Assembly: GCA_022736495.1 (NCBI GenBank)
Contig: DZCR01000031.1
Coordinates: forward strand, 16,935-26,311
Length of the DNA: 9,377 bases
From: Desulfobacca acetoxidans
GTDB lineage: Bacteria > Desulfobacterota > Desulfobaccia > Desulfobaccales > 0-14-0-80-60-11
Direction of reading: 5' to 3'
In this document: in pieces, positions 6,686 to 9,377 of the stretch
How the letters are laid out: the number at the start of each line of letters is the position of its first letter
Position numbering within the stretch: position 1 is the first letter of the stretch
Notes under the pieces: generated by a model
Database searches by the model: none
Told to the model about the DNA's origin: nothing
The model's input: the letters and a program-made list of their open reading frames with translations, nothing else
Position numbers and translations under genes: made by a program

Positions 6686-6978
6686 CTTTTCAGCGCCTCT
6701 TCCAGGGCGGCCACCCGCTTTTCCAAGGCCTCCAAATCCGAGGCCTTGGCCACATTGATTTCATCGATGGCGGCTTTGGTGAGTTCTTTGACTTTCTCCC
6801 AGAGGGCCTGTTGAGCATCCTGGGCCTTGGCCAACAATTGTTTGACGGCTTCAGGGCTTTCCTGCTGGGTAATCTCACCCCGCTGGACCATCTCCTGGAC
6901 CAGGCCTTCGACTTTCTCTTTGGTGAAATCGAACATCCCGATACTAAACAGCCACGCCTTGTGCAATAATTCTTTCAT
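6676..6978 (-). CDS. Phasin-like small coiled-coil protein (COG3937 type)
   Basis: A 100-residue, almost wholly helical, charged protein that resembles the small polyhydroxyalkanoate-associated phasin/regulator group (COG3937). Seen: an amphipathic N-terminal helix with a hydrophobic patch (LLHKAWLFSIGMFDF, 4-18), a FTKEKVEGLVQEMVQRGEIT stretch (18-37) typical of the group, a long middle helix (42-74) and a C-terminal leucine heptad coiled coil, DLEALEKRVAALEEAL (81-96). Proteins of this kind may bind granule surfaces or act as coiled-coil adaptors. No PHA synthase is visible here, so a role in PHA storage is not shown. AAGGGG lies 6 bases before the ATG at 6978. The gene sits 54 bases after prmA and 67 before rsmE. 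Near its 3' end is a 10-bp inverted repeat, and its stop codon falls in a heptad repeat. Confidence 0.8.
   Translation of the reverse strand: MKELLHKAWLFSIGMFDFTKEKVEGLVQEMVQRGEITQQESPEAVKQLLAKAQDAQQALWEKVKELTKAAIDEINVAKASDLEALEKRVAALEEALKSRG
6723..6749. repeat. Inverted repeat inside the 3' part of the phasin-like gene
   Basis: CCAAGGCCTC (6723-6732) pairs perfectly with 6740-6749 around a 7-base spacer, forming a 10-bp hairpin about 47 bases before the stop of the phasin-like gene. No T-run follows on either strand, so it is not a standard terminator. It may be a chance result of Ala/Leu/Glu codons, or an RNA structure between prmA-phasin and rsmE. Confidence 0.4.
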
Positions 6979-7032
6979 GACATCCCCTTGTCATACCGCC
7001 AAGCTTATTGCGCGGTTTTAGAGTGTTCCTGC

Positions 7033-7926
7033 TTAGGGACGCCGGAAAATCAGGGCGCCCCAATCTTCATGAGTGAGAAATCCAGTCTTGTGCAAACCCA
7101 GACCCTGGTAGCGGGTTTCCAGGGCGGGGACGTCTTCGGCCAGGAAGCCGGAGATGATGAGAATTCCTGCGCTCAACAGCCTGCCAGCGATGGCCTCGGC
7201 CAGTTGGAGCAAATCCGGGGCGGTGATGTTGGCCAGGATGAGGGCGAAGCGCTGCCGCAAAGAGGCGAGAGGCGTCTCCTCCACCCAGACCCGATCCAAG
7301 AGGTTGTTCAGGCGCACATTTTCCAGGGCCGCCGCCACAGCCTCCGGGTCCAGGTCGATGGCCACCACTTCGGCCCCCAGGCGGGCCGCAGCCAGGGCCA
7401 GAATTCCGGTGCCGGTACCTACGTCCAAGACCTGCCAGGGGTTGCCCGAGGGGGGCAGGCCCTGCTCCCACACCTGCTCTAAAGCCTGGAGGCACAACCG
7501 TGTGCTGGAGTGTCGGCCGGTGCCGAAGGCCATGCCGGGGTAAATGGTGATCACCGTCTCCCCCGCTTGAGCGGCGTATTCCTCCCAGGGCGGCCGAACG
7601 ACCAGATGGTCCGTGAGCTTCATGGGTTTAAAATGCGCCTTCCAGGCTTCGGCCCAGTCCTCCTCCGCCACCTGGCGGATTTCCAGGCCCAGAGGATAGA
7701 GTTCATAAGCGCTCAGGCGCTTCAGGTAGTCCTGCAACTCCTGGCGCTGCCAGGCGCCGTACTCTTCCGGCCGGAAATAGCCCCGGATGACCACGCCCCC
7801 GGCCGGAACGTTATCTTCCTCGATGATCACGCCGCGCCCGGTAAATTCCGTCAGATACAGGGAGGCCTCTTCCTGCATCCGCGCCGGCACCAGGACGCGC
7901 ACCTCAATCCAGGTTTCTTGAGCCAT
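7033..7926 (-). CDS. prmA: Ribosomal protein L11 methyltransferase PrmA
   Basis: PrmA trimethylates lysines and the N-terminus of ribosomal protein L11 in the cytoplasm, using SAM. The 297-residue length matches the family. The N-terminal substrate-recognition domain covers about 1-105 (WIEVRVLVP at 6-14). A linker leads to the class I methyltransferase domain: the PrmA hallmark GMAFGTGRHSST at 131-142, SAM-binding LDVGTGTGILALAAARLGA at 167-185, the acidic strand-2 end AIDLDPEAV at 189-197, and LILANITAPDLL at 229-240, whose Asn-Ile-x-x-Pro is the L11-family form of motif IV. SGFLAED follows at 259-265. The ATG at 7926 is the first codon that gives a normal PrmA N-terminus. There is no Shine-Dalgarno sequence, but a near-consensus promoter ends six bases before it, so the mRNA may be leaderless. 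It heads the - strand gene run and abuts the AT-rich block. Confidence 0.93.
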   Translation of the reverse strand: MAQETWIEVRVLVPARMQEEASLYLTEFTGRGVIIEEDNVPAGGVVIRGYFRPEEYGAWQRQELQDYLKRLSAYELYPLGLEIRQVAEEDWAEAWKAHFKPMKLTDHLVVRPPWEEYAAQAGETVITIYPGMAFGTGRHSSTRLCLQALEQVWEQGLPPSGNPWQVLDVGTGTGILALAAARLGAEVVAIDLDPEAVAAALENVRLNNLLDRVWVEETPLASLRQRFALILANITAPDLLQLAEAIAGRLLSAGILIISGFLAEDVPALETRYQGLGLHKTGFLTHEDWGALIFRRP

Positions 7927-7932
7927 GTTTAA

Positions 7933-7961
7933 ATTATAGTGATATTACTAAGTTATTGCAA
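7933..7961 (-). promoter_or_regulatory. Sigma70-type promoter of prmA with +1 at the start codon
   Basis: On the - strand, TTGCAA (7956-7961) and a perfect TATAAT (7933-7938) are separated by exactly 17 bases. Standard spacing puts +1 at 7926, the A of the prmA ATG. The absence of any Shine-Dalgarno sequence before that ATG fits a leaderless transcript. No other convincing promoter is visible between prmA and the methyltransferase gene at 3224, so this one probably drives the whole run. Confidence 0.65.
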
Positions 7962-7965
7962 TAAC
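7952..7965. promoter_or_regulatory. Perfect 14-bp palindrome over the prmA -35 box (candidate operator)
   Basis: GTTATTGCAATAAC is a perfect 14-bp dyad with no spacer, and its core TTGCAA is the -35 element of the prmA promoter. This is the expected size and place for a dimeric repressor site. No regulator gene is visible in the window. Chance is possible in AT-rich DNA. Confidence 0.4.
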
Positions 7966-7993
7966 GGAAAGGATATTATGGAAAGATTTTTGC

Positions 7994-8449
7994 CTATGTA
8001 CTAAAAATCATTTCTGAAATAACTGACCCAAGATCATTTGAAAATGGTTGGTCAAAGAAAGGTCGAAAATGAACTTTTAAATCTCCGCATTCATTTATAC
8101 TCATAAGACCGATATTTGATTTTCTGAATTGTTCAAGATTAGATATGGCAGGAGCCGCATGGTCCATGTCAACCACCACATATGAATAATTTGCAAATGC
8201 TTTATATCTAAAAGCCTGAATCAAAGCTCTTTTCCATTTCGTAAGTTTCATTTCAAAAGCGAAGCTTTTTAAATGTTCTTTACAACCTACTTGAGATGAA
8301 TCAGCATTTACAATAAGCAGATCAGGAATTCCGAATAACCCTTTCGGCTCAACAAAATAATTCAAATGCATATCAGAATTTATTAAATTCTGAATATAAT
8401 TACTGGCAAATGCTATGTCAAATAGATCTTTTTCTCTTTTGAATGCCAT
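7994..8449 (-). CDS. Small PD-(D/E)xK nuclease-superfamily protein
   Basis: A 151-residue protein with the layout of a minimal PD-(D/E)xK nuclease fold. Seen: an N-terminal helix with Glu6 (KREKDLFDIAFA), FGIPDLLIV at 39-47 with the Pro42-Asp43 pair, FAFEMKLTKWKRALIQA at 63-79 with the Glu66-x-Lys68 catalytic pair, then Gln78 and Tyr82 of the QAxxY helix, and strand YSYVVVDMD at 88-96. The tail IGLMSINECGDLKVHFRP (113-130) looks like the final strands seen in related predicted restriction-type proteins. All residues needed for metal-dependent cleavage seem present; the target is unknown. The ATG at 8449 follows the upstream stop by 4 bases (TAA-AATC-ATG), so the two genes form one unit; AAGGA lies 13 bases before it. 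A longer reading from the GTG at 8581 would overlap the upstream gene by 128 bases and is rejected. It is AT-rich, unlike prmA next door. Confidence 0.75.
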   Translation of the reverse strand: MAFKREKDLFDIAFASNYIQNLINSDMHLNYFVEPKGLFGIPDLLIVNADSSQVGCKEHLKSFAFEMKLTKWKRALIQAFRYKAFANYSYVVVDMDHAAPAISNLEQFRKSNIGLMSINECGDLKVHFRPFFDQPFSNDLGSVISEMIFST

Positions 8450-8453
8450 GATT

Positions 8454-9278
8454 TTATATCCATCCTTGCGCGGCTGCAAACTGATTTGCTGCTGTGATCC
8501 ACGCATATAAATGCGAGCCATCACTATCAGGATCAAATATAATACCTTTTTCTTCAAAAAATGAATAATTTTCAATAGCACTCTTTATAATAGTACACAC
8601 TTTCTTATACCTTTTTACATTCTCAATATTACTAACACTATTCAACTGTTCAGAGAAAACAATAAAATAATGCTTATAAAGTTGAGGGCGTCCAAAATGC
8701 CAATTAAAAGTTGGCTCAAACATTTCTGCTTGGTAAGCATTTTTATCGAAAAAATCTAGATCATTATTTACTCTTTTGATAGCACCCAAATATCGATGAT
8801 CCATCCATTGGAGTAATTTCGATATATAAATACGAGCCGTTGGTCCTTGTTGCCTCGTATCTTCTTTGTCTTCGAAAGCTGAGATATTAAATCTCCTAGT
8901 ATTTTCATAACTCCCAATTGTCATAATATGAGGGTTAGCGATTGATAAAAGAATAGATTCACAATTGAGATATCCCAGGATAACTTTAAAATTATTCATA
9001 CTTAATGCATTGATAAATTTAAGATAAGAAAATAGGAAATCAATATCCTTTATTTGCTTGCTTCGAGAAGAAACTTCCGTTATAAGATAAATACCAGCTA
9101 TTTCATCCAATCCAGTAATCCAATTTAGTAAATCTGAAGAATATTCTTCGTCTTTTATCATATCATCATTAAGTACTAATTGCAATACAACTTCCTTTGT
9201 AACTCCTTGTTTGCGAATTACTTTTAAAAAGGGGTCTATAAATTGACTCTCTTGACTCCGTATAAAATCAGTAGGCAT
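8454..9278 (-). CDS. Unrecognised alpha/beta protein paired with the PD-(D/E)xK protein; 5' end uncertain
   Basis: At least 274 residues; I do not recognise the family. It has no signal peptide or membrane helix. Residues about 60-125 alternate strand and helix (AGIYLITEV, then DIDFLFSYLKFINAL, KVILGYLN, ESILLSIA, HIMTIGSYEN), which would suit part of a TIM barrel or other alpha/beta fold. Other marked stretches are GPTARIYISKLLQWMDHRY (145-163), EPTFNWHFGRPQLYKHY (188-204) and a C-terminal GIIFDPDSDGSHLYAWITAANQFAAAQGWI region. The ATG at 9278 has no Shine-Dalgarno sequence, though a TATAAA ends six bases before it. The frame stays open to a TGA at 9360-9362 and reads protein-like (RYIVIPSRYKTG) directly before that ATG, while a good ribosome site with ATG at 9322 is in another frame. 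A 5' frameshift is therefore possible. The stop is 4 bases before the nuclease-fold gene. Confidence 0.65.
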   Translation of the reverse strand: MPTDFIRSQESQFIDPFLKVIRKQGVTKEVVLQLVLNDDMIKDEEYSSDLLNWITGLDEIAGIYLITEVSSRSKQIKDIDFLFSYLKFINALSMNNFKVILGYLNCESILLSIANPHIMTIGSYENTRRFNISAFEDKEDTRQQGPTARIYISKLLQWMDHRYLGAIKRVNNDLDFFDKNAYQAEMFEPTFNWHFGRPQLYKHYFIVFSEQLNSVSNIENVKRYKKVCTIIKSAIENYSFFEEKGIIFDPDSDGSHLYAWITAANQFAAAQGWI

Positions 9279-9304
9279 GCCAGTTTTATATCGAGATGGA
9301 ATTA

Positions 9305-9333
9305 CTATATATCTAAAATCATTTTGCCTCTTC
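9305..9333 (-). other. Ribosome binding site with ATG opening a 5-codon frame, possible true but frameshifted start
   Basis: On the - strand GAAGAGG (9327-9333) is followed 4 bases later by ATG (9320-9322), which reads only five codons before TAG (9305-9307). A single-base change in the TTTT that follows would join this ATG to the open frame of the downstream gene and give a continuous product of about 289 residues. It is the only good ribosome site near that gene. Confidence 0.45.
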
Positions 9334-9377
9334 GCTATTTGGTGTGGGTAAGCTGGAAATCAAGTTGCCCAGCGATG

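Larger units (their letters stand above)
7927..9340. other. AT-rich block, probable horizontally acquired two-gene insert
   Basis: From just upstream of prmA to about 9340 the sequence turns strongly AT-rich, with A/T-ending codons and AGA/ATA usage, against GC-rich, G/C-ending codons in every gene to the left. The change is abrupt on both sides. The block holds two co-directional genes and the prmA promoter. I found no integrase, transposase, tRNA or flanking direct repeat, so the mechanism of entry is not visible, and the exact right edge is only approximate. Confidence 0.6.

Noticed and set aside
7510..7932. 140-codon + strand frame opposite prmA
   Set aside because: It is antisense to the PrmA N-terminal domain and shows no motif or ribosome site.
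7952..7965. Palindrome as a terminator for the cassette
   Set aside because: The dyad has no loop and no following T-run on the - strand, so it does not look like an intrinsic terminator.
7978..8004. Eight-codon ATG frame on the + strand (MERFLPMY) after a GGAAAGG
   Set aside because: It is too short to judge, has no gene downstream on that strand to control, and can arise by chance in AT-rich DNA.
8450..8581. 44-residue extension of the PD-(D/E)xK gene from a GTG at 8581
   Set aside because: It would overlap the upstream gene by 128 bases and adds a translation of that gene in another frame; the ATG 4 bases after the upstream stop is a better start.
1..9377. CRISPR array, tRNA, rRNA, riboswitch or insertion sequence
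   Set aside because: I scanned for regularly spaced repeats, cloverleaf-type sequences and transposase motifs and found none; the window is almost filled by protein genes.

Overview
The window looks like part of a GC-rich bacterial chromosome with a short AT-rich block at its right end. Shine-Dalgarno sites, ATGA/TGATG stop-start overlaps, an RsmE and a PrmA all point to Bacteria. The mix of a phasin-like coiled-coil protein, tandem VTT membrane proteins and a TIGR01212 radical SAM protein would fit a deltaproteobacterial-type (Desulfobacterota) genome, but nothing here fixes the taxon.

Left part (1-2180, + strand). A TIGR01777-type SDR epimerase is followed by an exported DNA/RNA non-specific endonuclease with an intact DRGH active site. 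The nuclease gene overlaps a small acidic hypothetical gene. A 14-bp hairpin (2144-2177) separates these from the convergent genes to the right.

Middle part (2208-7926, all - strand, transcribed right to left). The order is prmA (ribosomal protein L11 methyltransferase), a small phasin-like protein, rsmE (16S rRNA U1498 methyltransferase family, with unusual motif changes), a YhcC/TIGR01212 radical SAM protein, two tandem paralogous VTT/DedA-type membrane proteins, and a family-2 O-methyltransferase. Gaps are short or are stop-start overlaps, so most of this run is probably one operon. A strong promoter (TTGCAA-N17-TATAAT) lies directly before prmA, and its predicted +1 is the A of the prmA ATG, which suggests a leaderless message. 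A 14-bp perfect palindrome covers the -35 element and could be an operator.

Right part (about 7927-9340). This AT-rich block has codon use unlike the rest of the window. It holds a two-gene unit on the - strand: an unrecognised ~275-residue alpha/beta protein, then, 4 bases later, a 151-residue PD-(D/E)xK nuclease-fold protein. It is the best candidate for an undescribed, horizontally acquired system, possibly defence-related. The start of the first gene is uncertain: a good ribosome binding site and ATG lie upstream in a different frame, while the gene's own frame stays open well past the nominal ATG. This could mean a 5' frameshift. The last ~37 bases return to balanced composition, so the right edge of the block lies near the window end.
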